DNA of 64,000 nucleotides, taken from contig NW_005178644.1 in assembly GCF_000350225.1 (NCBI RefSeq), positions 187,004 through 251,003 of the forward strand. Reading direction: 5' to 3'. Both the position numbers and the translations under genes were made by a program. Source of the DNA: Chondrus crispus. Its lineage: Eukaryota; Rhodophyta; Florideophyceae; Gigartinales; Gigartinaceae. Shown in pieces: positions 12,421 to 22,037 of this stretch. The notes beneath the pieces were generated by a model. It was not told the DNA's origin. It saw nothing but the letters and a program-made list of their open reading frames with translations, and searched no databases. The number at the start of each line of letters is the position of its first letter. The stretch's first letter is position 1.

Positions 12421-13200
12421 CTAACTATTGTTGTAAGAAACAAAAAGCTCTTCTCCGGGAGCAATATCTCTAGTTGCCACCACCTCGATCACCATATGCG
12501 AGCTGAGGTCATTGACTGAAGTCACCCGAGTTGTAGCAAAGGCTACATTCGGTTCCCTTGGTGCGATTAATCCTGCTTCGGCCATCTCCTTTTCCTTGTC
12601 TTCCAATTCATACTTCGGGTCGTTGATCTTTGAGCAAGCGCAAAACTCCTTGGCAACGACGTATACCTCCTGAACCGTTACGCGTTCCATGGTAAGACCA
12701 CCATTATTTAACGGGATCTGCAAGCCGAATGTCGTGAAGTCCTTGACAGTTGCACCGAGGATACCATCTTCACCGTAAGTCTTAGTTCGCTGCGAGCGAG
12801 AGCTTATTTCGTCGTATACGAGAGTTCTGTAGTAGTATCCGACCATTTCATTCTTAACAAAATTTCTCGAGGCGAATAAGCCATTTCCTGCACCATGGTG
12901 CTGGATCGTGGACTTCTGAACAAACACACCCAAATGGGAGCAGTCTAGAGCCAGAAGAACATCGGTGGGAGTACTACAGAGCCATCCCTTCATAGATTTG
13001 GGCCAGATAGAGACCGGTACTTTCCCATATCTCAGCTCGAAGTTCGGGACGTCTCAAAGAGCAGATATGAATCGTGTAACGTAGACTGGCAAGGTCTGAA
13101 AGTCTGGGAAACCAACTGGAGCCTCCCAACCAGGGTCCCTTTGTGTTAACGAGAATGGGAGACGACGAGTCTTGCATCGCTTAGAACTTGTTCTGATGTT
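12421..13200 (-). pseudogene. SET domain (protein lysine methyltransferase) read-on of the MTase gene
   Basis: SET domains transfer methyl groups from S-adenosylmethionine to lysines, usually on histones. The open piece 12993-12421 carries HGAGNGLFASRNF (the N-terminal GxG-type motif), EPNVAF (remnant of the Asn-His-Ser-Cys-x-Pro-Asn block, Cys lost) and ATRDIAPGEELFVSYN (the classic C-terminal motif). The same frame continues upstream through one TGA (13054-13056) into coding-like sequence that meets the end of the methyltransferase frame at about 13150-13200. I therefore infer that the SET domain was originally the C-terminal part of one methyltransferase-SET protein, not a separate gene starting at 12993. 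The alternative is a separate short SET gene in tandem. Confidence 0.75.
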
Positions 13201-15346
13201 GAAGTCACATCGCAGTCCTTGTCCAGTAGAGCAGCGGCAAATGATTCAACGAGGGCTTTCTTGGCCGTCCTGTGTACATCTCCCTTAAGCTCGCAACCCA
13301 AAAACTTCCGGTGCTCCGGTAGAGTGATACAGGCCGAGCCACACGAGTAAGTCCCGCCGAACAGATCCAATACTGGAGTTCCCGGAAGGGAGAACCTACA
13401 GATGATCTCCTTCAGCAATGAACGCTTTTTCTGCTCGGGACGAACTACTCGTGATCGAGTAGGATCACTTGCAGATTTTGCACGAAGCTGCTCACGTGGG
13501 AGAAGCCTTGTAACACCATCAATGACGTTTGTCCAGCCTGGATACCGAGAAGTATTATGCCCATGACTTGAGAAGTCGAGCAGTTCAAAGGATTCTGTAT
13601 TGCTCAAGCCGCGCTTTGTAGCATGAATAGCCCACATGGAAGAGAGTGCAGGGCAGTAGTCTTCTTCCCAGCATTACCAAAGTAATGACCAGGCTCCTTA
13701 ATCATGACCACAGGAGATGGATCAACGTTGAAAACTACCTCATTCTCTTCTGTTACGCTCTGGAGCACTTTGAACCAGTCCTGAAACTGTACAGGAGAAC
13801 AAAAAATGAAAGCGTGACCGCCATCACGGAGCCATGTGCTCGCGCACTGTGTAACTTGCTCCATCTGATTCTTGCTCAGGAAGTCATGCTCTGAGTTCGG
13901 CTGTTCGTTTTCTCGACGGTGATTGAAGGGAGGATCCGTTAACAGCAGCTGCACTTCTCCCTGATACCCTCCATATGGTGAGAGAGAATCGTCCATTTCT
14001 TGGAGATCCTCGAAGGAACATTCATAGACTCGTGCATACTTCATTTCACTTTGAAGTCTTTCGTAAGCCAGTAAACATTCGCAGTTCTCCGCTCCATTGC
14101 ATTCCCTCACATCCAGGAACACTTCTACACGTTTAGAATGTGAAGTTCCTTGAGCAACGCGGTGAACTTCTGTGGGACCTCGACTTGAGTCATCGTTGGA
14201 GAGTAGTCCACGTCTCCTGGTCTTTATGATCCTTTGTTCAATTGTGGGTAGCGAAGGAGGAGCTGCAGCGCTGCCTGGAGAAGGCAGGGACCCCCTGATT
14301 GATGACCCGTAAGCTTCTTCGACGTCTCTGAACCTCGGCGGAAGAGATTCGTTGACTGGATCGGACTGAAACTTGCGAAGCACATCCATCTGCTCGCCCG
14401 CTTTCCCGCTGTACAGAGAATCAGAGAGCACCACTGATTTGACGTCTCCTAAAAACAGTTCAGCTATTTCGCGTAAGTTTGCGTCCAGACGTTCTTCCCT
14501 AGTGAAGGCTTCCGCGTCGACGTGATCAGAACTCAACGACGCTTGCATTGAAAGCTTAAGACAACGACTCTGCACAGAGGGCGCAAAACCTTCTCCCCTT
14601 CTCTTGATGACATGAAACGTAAATGTTTGGCCGATGAACAAGATATAGGGTGCCACCATAACCTCAGCTGATGGGAAGTGAACAGAATGCGCGAATACGT
14701 CCCAGGCTCGAATAACGCTTTGAATGGCGAACCTGATGCGCTGGCCTACTTCCCTAGTGACCGTGAAAGAGGGCAAAACGGCTCTGCCTAAGCCTTCGAC
14801 TGCTGCTTTCTTGTGCTTCTTCTTGGGTGGAGGTCTGGTACTGGCACTTCCTCCCCTTGCTGTCTTCTTAGGCCTATACCTTGCCTTCACTGCAAGCACC
14901 GTAGATATGAGAAAGAAGATTCTCTCAAACTGAGTAGCAATAGCTGAACGAAACCCTTCCTTACATGATTTTGGCGCTCTCTTATGAGTAGTAAAGAAAG
15001 AGGAGACCAGCAACGAGTACTTGCGATACTGTTCAGGAACGAGCGTGTAGTAGTCCCACGCACGACTGTCAAAGGTGAACTCAAGCCTCAGCGAGCAGCA
15101 TACGCGATAAGCCTGATCCATATAGTTTGTTTTCAGCTTCTCGATACCGCTGGCATTACTTTCTTCAACTTCACATCCAGCCAACAAATCCATTACGGCC
15201 TGCATTTGGAGTGCCTCACTCGTCTTCATCCATTTCAAGACTTCCAAATAGGCCACGCTTCCTTCTTCTGTGACTCCCTTACTCCTAAAGTACGCGGAAC
15301 GAATAGGAGGGAAGTACCTCAAGACGAGGTCTTCGGCCTTCACCAT
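13146..15346 (-). pseudogene. Beta-class DNA amino-methyltransferase (N6-A or N4-C type), frameshifted
   Basis: DNA methyltransferase of the N6_N4_Mtase type, common in bacterial restriction systems and rare in eukaryotes. The N-terminal frame (15346-13604, ATG at 15346) has about 450 residues of helical sequence with a basic nuclear-localisation-like patch (PPPKKKHKKA). It then has the catalytic motif IV LLTDPPF (codons at 13934-13945) and a typical beta-strand pattern. The frame then shifts at about 13604-13637. The second frame continues the fold with WAIHATKRG, RPEQKKRSLLKEII and the SAM-binding motif VLDLFGGTYSCG (about 13350-13370). Catalytic motif before SAM motif is the beta-class order. 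DPPF favours adenine-N6 over cytosine-N4, where SPPW/SPPY is usual, but this is not decisive. The gene is divergent from the oxygenase at 17115 and runs on into the SET domain. Confidence 0.87.
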
Positions 15347-15401
15347 TTCTCAATGTCGATAGCGAGCTGACAATGTAGTGCGTTAGTAACTGTGACTTAG
15401 A

Positions 15402-15467
15402 TCTGTTCGGGTATCCCCAACCAGCTCCCGATAGAAACCTTACGTCGGCGTCCTTCCCCTATAAGAA
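15402..15467 (-). promoter_or_regulatory. 66-bp upstream element, MTase-gene copy
   Basis: Read on the minus strand, this segment matches 17008-17073 on the plus strand at about 62 of 66 positions, including CGGGAGCTGGTTGGGGATAC without a mismatch. It ends 56 bp before the methyltransferase ATG; the other copy ends 42 bp before the oxygenase ATG. Same orientation and similar distance relative to each gene suggest a shared core promoter or 5' leader. Confidence 0.7.
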
Positions 15468-15632
15468 ATGCGACTAGTTTACCACGCTGAAGCCAAGACA
15501 ACAAGTAATATACACTGGGTGTCAGTTGCCAGCAAGTGGAGAGGACAAACCGCAGGTGCGACTCGCGATAAAACAGCCTGAAGACCTTTCAAAGCAAGGA
15601 AATCAATCTGCGTGGTTGATAAAGGGGCGGTC

Positions 15633-16232
15633 TGTGGTATAACCCCAAACGGAAATTCGGAAATTAGATTAGGATTAGATCAGCGACAGTAAGGCACGAG
15701 CATTACAGCTACGCGCGCACACACGTGTCCTCCACGTGTACGGGACGCGTACTACACGTGGACTGCCAGCCCCGACGGCTGACAGCGTTACAGTGTCGGT
15801 CGACCGGCACTACTGTAGAGTTATGATAGACTACAATGTACATTAAATATGAACGGACCGCCGGCGGTGGAGGACGACAAAGGGGGACTTGTCAAGGATC
15901 CTCCACCTTGGTCCGCCCGCTTACTTTTAGGTACTTCCGTCCGTTTTACCTAGGAGTAGCACCGCGCGCGGGTTGAGGACGCGCGTAGCACGCCCACGAG
16001 CCGGCTCCGCCTCCGCCCGTCGGTACTGGATCGTCACCCAGTACAGCTCCGGGGCGTCGAGGCGTAGAACCGCTCGCGCGTGCGCGCGTCCTCCCCGATC
16101 CCGCTCTACCACCGCTACCTCGAGCCCGTGCTCGGTACCGCGGGTGGGCCGTGCTTCTGTCTTCCCGCCGATCGGGGTCTTCCCGAACTGTCAGTACTCA
16201 CCCCCCTCGCCGTTGGGGGTGATTATACTACA
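15633..16232 (+). repeat. Solo LTR related to the E3 LTR
   Basis: A 600-bp LTR with no internal element. It begins TGTGGTATAACCCC and ends TTATACTACA (inverted ends), and is flanked by an exact 5-bp duplication cggtc (15628-15632 and 16233-16237). Its sequence is clearly related to the E3 5' LTR (50563-51262). Shared blocks include CGACGGCTGACAG versus CGACATAGCTGACAG, TTATGATAGA with an AT-rich TATA-like stretch, the CGCCTCCGCCCGTC block and GCTCCGGGGCGTCGAGGCG. Such LTRs arise by recombination between the two LTRs of a full insertion. It sits between the two divergent genes, so the promoter region was once shorter by 605 bp. Confidence 0.9.
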
Positions 16233-16237
16233 CGGTC

Positions 16238-17007
16238 CAGACGGACGTAAATGCAACAGGCCCCTCCTGGACGTTATATTGTGCCCTAGTACGAAAGTGC
16301 TGTAACAGAAGAGAGTGGAGCGGTCGCAGTCATTGAGGTTAGTCCGCATTGGTGGCGCAGTCTAAACGGTTGTTGCAGGGGTCCTGGGGGTGCCTAGAGC
16401 ATGGTTCACATTTTCTACACGTAAAACATCAACCTTGATTCCAATGAAATTTCGCTGATTTTTTCCACATGTAACTTACATGCGCAGATCTGCACCTGGG
16501 CCCTAGGCCAGAAAAATTAACGGGTGCTTGGAACCTCAAAAACTGTATGATTGTGAAATCATGGCAGGGTTCCACCAATGCTTGACCAGGGCGCAACCAC
16601 TGACCAGTGTACAACCACTCGTGTAGCTACAAATCCAACTCACAGTTGCGGCCCTTTACTGCATCATCCGTTCTTCCTCATCGGTCTTTTGCCCAAACTG
16701 ACGCTTTCTTTGTCACAACTGGCGCACTTCAAATCTCTCTCCTCTTCACATACACCTTCGCTGCATAGCACAGCAGCGCTTCTCCCCTCTCGTCATCGCC
16801 GTGGTAATCTCTGTTTCCTGGACGGCTTGTTCCGCCTTTCTGTTTCACGCGTCGCGTCTATCTCTCTATCATCGTTCAGGTTGCTGGTTCTCTGGCTGCT
16901 AGCGACAGCGCTTTGCGTTAGTCAGGCAAAATCTGAGTGACCCCTTCTTGCAGGGTTCTCTCTTCGGAAAGTGGATTGTTGGTTTTTGGTTTTTGGTCTG
17001 AGTCTAA
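16238..17007. other. Intergenic remainder of the divergent promoter region
   Basis: No gene is supported here. The part from about 16640 to 16930 is pyrimidine-rich on the plus strand (CTTCTC-type runs), as in leader regions of intron-poor eukaryotic genes. The open frame at 16578-16940 has no recognisable features. Confidence 0.4.
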
Positions 17008-17073
17008 TTCTTACACGGGAAGGACGCCGAAGTAAGGTTCCTATCGGGAGCTGGTTGGGGATACCCGAACAGA
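17008..17073 (+). promoter_or_regulatory. 66-bp upstream element, oxygenase-gene copy
   Basis: Inverted partner of 15402-15467 with about four differences. It ends 42 bp before the ATG at 17115. Confidence 0.7.
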
Positions 17074-17114
17074 ATTAGACAGGTTTCAAGTTGGTCAAGT
17101 TTAGAGACTCAAGA

Positions 17115-20100
17115 ATGGCCTCGAAGAGTCGTAAATCTCCTCAGAGTCGTAAGAATCCTCAGGGGCGCAGGAGTGCCCGTGTTACGAGACAAAGGGCTTC
17201 ACCTGCGTCTCAAAGTACCGCTGCTGGCCGAGCATCTTCTGGTTCCGTTCTGCAGTCTGCAAAGGACCGTGGGTTTGTTGGGGGGGCCAATGTGGTTCTG
17301 TTTGCTCGTGTTAGTGCTAACGATGCACGCGTAAGGGTTGGAACTGCAAGCTTGTTCGAAGAAGAGGGTGGAAGACTACTTTATAACGTGCATGGCCACG
17401 ACATGAGGGAACTTCTGAATCGGACCGAAATCGCGCCTATCTGGAAGACAAGTTGGGACACGGGTCGTGAGACAGTTACATATGCGTATAAAACTCCCTC
17501 AAACGAGGAAATGCCGCATCCCAAGACACTGGCCGACATTCAGGCCTTTCAGCGCTATGCCTGGTCTCTGGATATGATGGGGGTTGAGGGAGATGCCCAA
17601 GTGGACATGATGGATAACGATCTCCCTGATGCACCCCGGCCTCCGCCTCAGCAGCCTCTTGAGCAGATTGCCTCAGCTCCTCTTACCCCTGAGAACAACG
17701 GTACGCCTGTTCGTAAGAGGCTCCTGAGGTATGAGAATCAAGAAGAAGGCCCTCCAGTAAAGAGATTACTCCTGGATACCCCTGCGCGAGGTGATGAGGG
17801 AAGGCCTGCTTCCCCAGCCATCGAGTTGGTTAAGACACCCGAAGAGGATAATGTGACCCCTCATCCACCAGCTGATGAGGGTGATAGTCCAGGAGACCCC
17901 GCAATCACGGCCCAGATTGGGGCTGGAGCTCTTCGAATGTCTGATTATGTGCCCATAAATGTGATGGTGAACATCAACAGCGTTGAGTTCCCCGACTATG
18001 GTCATGCGGCGAGAGAAACGGAAGTAGGACACGTCAGTGGTATGAGGGACAGCTTCTTGGGTAATGGTTGTCTATCCAGCGCGGGAACCATTACAATCAC
18101 TGTAACAGACAAGAGGTTCCTGGAGAATCCCGAAAGCTTCTTGGAAAGTGGTAGACGTCTCCATCTCCCATCGAAGGGAGTCGACGGTGGGCACAGAAAG
18201 GAAGGTCTCGTGCAGGCGCAAGCGTTAGCAAAGACACTGGAAGAGCGTGAAAAGCTAACGTGGGTACCGGCGCAGGTATATCTACGTCCTGATGGGCTGC
18301 CTATGTCCGACTCTGAGATTATCAGCGTCGGTGACAATCTCAACGTACTCAAAAGCACCGTTCGCAAAACAGACTTTGTCGACAACATCCATTGCCTCTT
18401 GTCATGCATTCGCCTTATGATCGAACAGACTGGTGCGCAGTTGTCCACTCTGACTCGACGGTCTGTTGTTATGGTTATGGACTCCATGCGGATTCTACCT
18501 ACTATATCAGCAAATCAGCGCGGACGATACGCAACCATTGCTATGGGCCTTCTTCGAAACGGTATCCCCTCAAGTGCTCTCAAACAAGGCTCTGGGCAGA
18601 TTGGATTGACCCACGTGGACAACTCAACATTCCTTGGCTTCGACAGGCTTTGCATGTTGCTTGCTCTGCAGTGCTTGGATCTCTACCTAACCACTGCAGT
18701 ACGGATAGGTGCTTCTGAACAGTCAAGGGCACTTTTCTTTCAGCACATACAGGTGTTTTACATGCAAATACGGGTATTAGGTACTGCAAGGAAGCTTTCT
18801 GCTGAGCAGTTACTCGATTTGGAGGTACAGATCACCACATCACGTGTCCAGATACGCAAAATCATCTGTAACAACATGTTCAAGTTTGTTTTCAAGGCTA
18901 AGGAGACAATGAATATGTATCTGGACACGAGGATTGCAAATCTCAGGCGCTACATACACAAGCATTTTGAAGGTGACCAGCCGAAGACACCGAAGCCCGC
19001 AGTCTCCGCCCCGGCACAGCCCCGCCGAACTGCGAGGGCGAATGCTGGTAAGCCGCCTGCAAAGGCGCCTGTGCCTGCTGCTCTCCCATCGGTGGGTAAG
19101 AGGACTCTTAAGGCGAAGGGGACCGGAAAGGTTTCTCGTTTGAAGAAGCCATCCAAGGTTCGGGAACCGGTTCCGGAACCGGATGATCATCCGAAGGAAC
19201 ATGAAAAATTCCCTGATGACCTCCCTGGCCTTCTACCGCCCGGCTTTAATGACCCCGAGCCTTGGAAGGGAGAGGATCAGCCAAGTTGGGCGCACTTTTA
19301 CGCACTTAGGCCTCATCTATGGGGAGGACGGGGAGAGGAGCACCAGAAAATGGAGCATCAGTCTCTGTGGTTGCGTTCGCTGTTCGTTCCGGAGAACCAT
19401 CGTCCGCATGCATTCGTCAACTGCAGGCAAATGATGGCAATCCATCATGCGGTGTACTTGCATGCCTCTCGTCTCCAAGACAAACACCTCGGGACAACTA
19501 CGGCACCTATATTAGGGAGCAATTTACCGGCTCGCAAGAAGAGTCCAAACACCGCGATACGTTGGTCCCCGGATGATGCTCTTTGGGTTGCTGCCACGGA
19601 GAGAGATGAGCTTGCGAATGAGTACTTCGCCCAGCAAGCAAATTCCCTCGAGCGGCAAGGTTTCTGCATCATGGAGGGCTTCATGTATGATAAAGACGTC
19701 CCCAAGGAACTGACAGAGCTCCCTAGTTGTGGTGTGAACGGTGATGTGCTCGAGGAGATTTCTAACTTCCTATTAGAATCCTTCCCTGGAGAAGAGGCAT
19801 TGAAAGATGAGGCGACCCGCTCGGTTTGGAATCCCATCGTTAATGCTGGCGAAAGGGATGAGGATGATCGTGAGAATGGAATTGGACGCTTCCTAACCAC
19901 CCTCCAGGCTGTCACAACTAAGATGGAGACAGAAAGCACCTGGGTAGCAGTCAGGCGGGCCCTGCTCGATGTCCGTCCAGGCCAGATGCTGGAGGCGATG
20001 AGGGTGGGCAATGGTAAGGATGGAAGGCCTGAAATGGCTATGCCGGTAACTGGGGGAAGGTTCTTATACACCGGTGAGGGCTGTCCGAGGCAGGCGCTCC

Positions 20101-20627
20101 ACGCTGACTTCGAGGTTGACAAGCGAAGGGACCCGCATAAGGTACCTGGGTATTTTGCTGTCTGTACGGGGAAGTATGAAGCTCATCTATGGGTTGTTCC
20201 TTACTCCCACAGGTACCTCCGTTACTCTTCAGGTGAAATCAGAGTGCTTTCCAATGCCGTTAGGGCAAAGAAGATATGGATTCCGCCGTACTCCGTCTTC
20301 TTCGGTCGAGGAGATCTCTGTCATGCTGGGGCGTCTCATGATGATTCTGATGGCATGGGTAAGAATGGATGTATCCGCTATCACATCTACTTTGTCCCAA
20401 GTAATATTAGGCTGATCGACGGGGTTCATTTCATTAACGACTTGACTCCCGACTTCGATACCAGTTCAGTCGCGTACGACCGCTCAGACGAGGAGGAGGA
20501 TGAGGTCCCCCCTGTGAAGAGCGCTGAGGAACAAAAGTCGGGACGTGACGACGGGCCTTTGTCGGACACTCCCAGTGGAAAATCAGATGAAAACAGTTCC
20601 GATGAAGAAGACAGTTCCGATGAATAG
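17115..20627 (+). CDS. Large protein with C-terminal 2-oxoglutarate/Fe(II) oxygenase domain
   Basis: Intact 1170-residue frame starting at the first ATG (17115), just after the conserved upstream element. Domains: a basic Ser/Arg/Lys-rich N-terminus (1-45); a compact beta-rich segment (about 50-130) that might be a chromatin-binding fold; an acidic Pro-rich linker; a helical domain (about 260-600); a long Lys/Pro linker (about 610-690); and an oxygenase-like domain (about 820-1110). The last has the full metal and co-substrate signature of the double-stranded beta-helix family: His996-x-Asp998 (ALHADFEV), distal His1070 (GDLCHAGAS) and an Arg1088 for 2-oxoglutarate (CIRYHIYF). The tail (1125-1170) is acidic and Ser-rich. 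The family includes phytanoyl-CoA hydroxylase-like, AlkB-like and TET/JBP enzymes; I cannot tell which. Next to a DNA methyltransferase-SET gene, a role on modified DNA or histones is a reasonable inference. Unlike its neighbour it is undamaged. Confidence 0.75.
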   Translation: MASKSRKSPQSRKNPQGRRSARVTRQRASPASQSTAAGRASSGSVLQSAKDRGFVGGANVVLFARVSANDARVRVGTASLFEEEGGRLLYNVHGHDMRELLNRTEIAPIWKTSWDTGRETVTYAYKTPSNEEMPHPKTLADIQAFQRYAWSLDMMGVEGDAQVDMMDNDLPDAPRPPPQQPLEQIASAPLTPENNGTPVRKRLLRYENQEEGPPVKRLLLDTPARGDEGRPASPAIELVKTPEEDNVTPHPPADEGDSPGDPAITAQIGAGALRMSDYVPINVMVNINSVEFPDYGHAARETEVGHVSGMRDSFLGNGCLSSAGTITITVTDKRFLENPESFLESGRRLHLPSKGVDGGHRKEGLVQAQALAKTLEEREKLTWVPAQVYLRPDGLPMSDSEIISVGDNLNVLKSTVRKTDFVDNIHCLLSCIRLMIEQTGAQLSTLTRRSVVMVMDSMRILPTISANQRGRYATIAMGLLRNGIPSSALKQGSGQIGLTHVDNSTFLGFDRLCMLLALQCLDLYLTTAVRIGASEQSRALFFQHIQVFYMQIRVLGTARKLSAEQLLDLEVQITTSRVQIRKIICNNMFKFVFKAKETMNMYLDTRIANLRRYIHKHFEGDQPKTPKPAVSAPAQPRRTARANAGKPPAKAPVPAALPSVGKRTLKAKGTGKVSRLKKPSKVREPVPEPDDHPKEHEKFPDDLPGLLPPGFNDPEPWKGEDQPSWAHFYALRPHLWGGRGEEHQKMEHQSLWLRSLFVPENHRPHAFVNCRQMMAIHHAVYLHASRLQDKHLGTTTAPILGSNLPARKKSPNTAIRWSPDDALWVAATERDELANEYFAQQANSLERQGFCIMEGFMYDKDVPKELTELPSCGVNGDVLEEISNFLLESFPGEEALKDEATRSVWNPIVNAGERDEDDRENGIGRFLTTLQAVTTKMETESTWVAVRRALLDVRPGQMLEAMRVGNGKDGRPEMAMPVTGGRFLYTGEGCPRQALHADFEVDKRRDPHKVPGYFAVCTGKYEAHLWVVPYSHRYLRYSSGEIRVLSNAVRAKKIWIPPYSVFFGRGDLCHAGASHDDSDGMGKNGCIRYHIYFVPSNIRLIDGVHFINDLTPDFDTSSVAYDRSDEEEDEVPPVKSAEEQKSGRDDGPLSDTPSGKSDENSSDEEDSSDE

Positions 20628-21005
20628 GATGAAGAAGGTTCTCTTGATAACGGATCTCCTTCGATCACTCCATAGCTCAATGCGTAGATGTAATGTTTAT
20701 GCATACCACGGCGCTAGACTGCAATACCATTAAACTGACTTGCTCGTATTGATTTGTATTCTTCAATCATGCATCCGTTCCTCTAACCTTGGGTGACTGC
20801 AGGTATAAGTTACCGTTACGAAAAGCATCTTCCATATGAAACGTAAAACTGGTGAGACGAATGCGCTTCACAACTTGTCCTCTTACTTCATCGAGACATA
20901 TTAATTCCGTCACGTGCCCTCACCCTCTTCCAGCTCCTTTCTTGCTTATGTCCTTGAGACCACATCCTTTCTAGCACCCGTGCCCCCTACCTCATTTGAT
21001 CAACC
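20628..21005. other. Intergenic, no feature seen
   Basis: About 380 bp between two same-strand genes, with a pyrimidine-rich stretch (20920-21000) just before the next ATG. Confidence 0.5.
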
Positions 21006-22037
21006 ATGAAAGATTCCGTACTACAAGGTCTCCATTACGGAGCAAATATCGAGCTCTACTACTCTCTCGATCGCAAAGGTTCTGAAAGTGAATCTGTATG
21101 GTGGCCCGCCACAGTTGAGAAGCTTTCTTTTACACATGATAGCCCGGGCCCGACCGTATCAGCTTCTATAAGGTTTTCTCCCTTGCATGGCTTTCATTCT
21201 TCAGTACAGAACGTTGTGTTCGACAAAGAACAGCAGATCAGGGACAAGCAAAATGTTCTTTACTCTTGGCGCTTCCCTCCTGACGCCGCTCTATCAGATT
21301 CAGACTCTCAGTCACAGCGAAATGAAGAACTTTCTGAGGCCGAAGAGCAAAAGAAAGACGAACACTACAGCCCAAATGTTCACCGTGTGAGTATGGGGAA
21401 ACGGAAGAAGCCAGAAGTACCCGAGGATCCTTTTGATGAAATACGGGATGCTGTTCAAGAAAGACGTCAGTATGAAGATTTAGAGCGGGCTGTTAAACAG
21501 GCTCGAAGCATCATTAAGGAGCACGCTACAGCGCTTTTTCGTCCACAATCTGAACGGATCATATCCAGTTTACAAGATGAGAATGGGAATCTTTTCCCAC
21601 TGGACTTCTTACGGTCACGAGTGGCGCCGTTCCTAGAGAAGCCTCCCTTAGCTCCCTCTCGAGTTGCTGCTGGAGAACTACGTCAAGGCTTTCAGTTCTT
21701 CTCGCAAGAGCATTTCAAACGAAGCTCCGATTGCACCCTTTCTCAGTTTGATCATGTACTTGACTACGTGCGCAGGACTGCAGGTGATAGAGCTATGATA
21801 CATCCTTCTTATGAGATTGTTAAGGCTAATCCGCAGGCAGAAGTTCGTATCTTGTTCTCATCCTTCGAGTCCCTCGCACGTACCTTTGCCCCAGTATCTT
21901 CGGCTTTGCTTAGAAGAGTCGTCCTCAAACAAAAACTGGACCGCGGCACTGGATCACTCACCGGACTTCGCATTCTAGGATCCCTAGTAAACCAAACGCA
22001 GTGCCACCGCAGTATGTACCGTGCAGTGCCTCCGTAG
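21006..22037 (+). pseudogene. Truncated copy of an unnamed family with an SH3/Tudor-like N-terminus (copy A)
   Basis: Open from an ATG at 21006 for 343 codons. It shares its plan with the full protein at 39721-41199. The N-terminal part of about 85 residues is beta-rich (E-L-Y-Y ... W-W-P-A-T-V-E ... S-W-R-F-P against E-V-L-W ... W-C-S-A-Q-V-T ... T-W-R-T-P). Then come an acidic/charged linker, a helical coiled-coil segment, and a C-terminal block in which RILFSSFESLARTF and GLRILGSLV align with FYILFHRMAGLCSF and MLRLMGTYV. Copy A stops about 150 residues short. From about 21990 the sequence changes to short-repeat DNA (a 10-bp-arm hairpin at 22050-22089), so the 3' end was probably lost to an insertion or deletion. 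The Tudor/SH3 comparison is by pattern only. It follows the oxygenase on the same strand and may belong to the same mobile unit. Confidence 0.6.

Noticed and set aside
13146..15346. Methyltransferase as bacterial contamination
   Set aside because: The gene is flanked by eukaryotic transposase and retroelement sequence, has a eukaryotic-type basic region, shares a promoter element with the neighbouring gene and runs into a SET domain.
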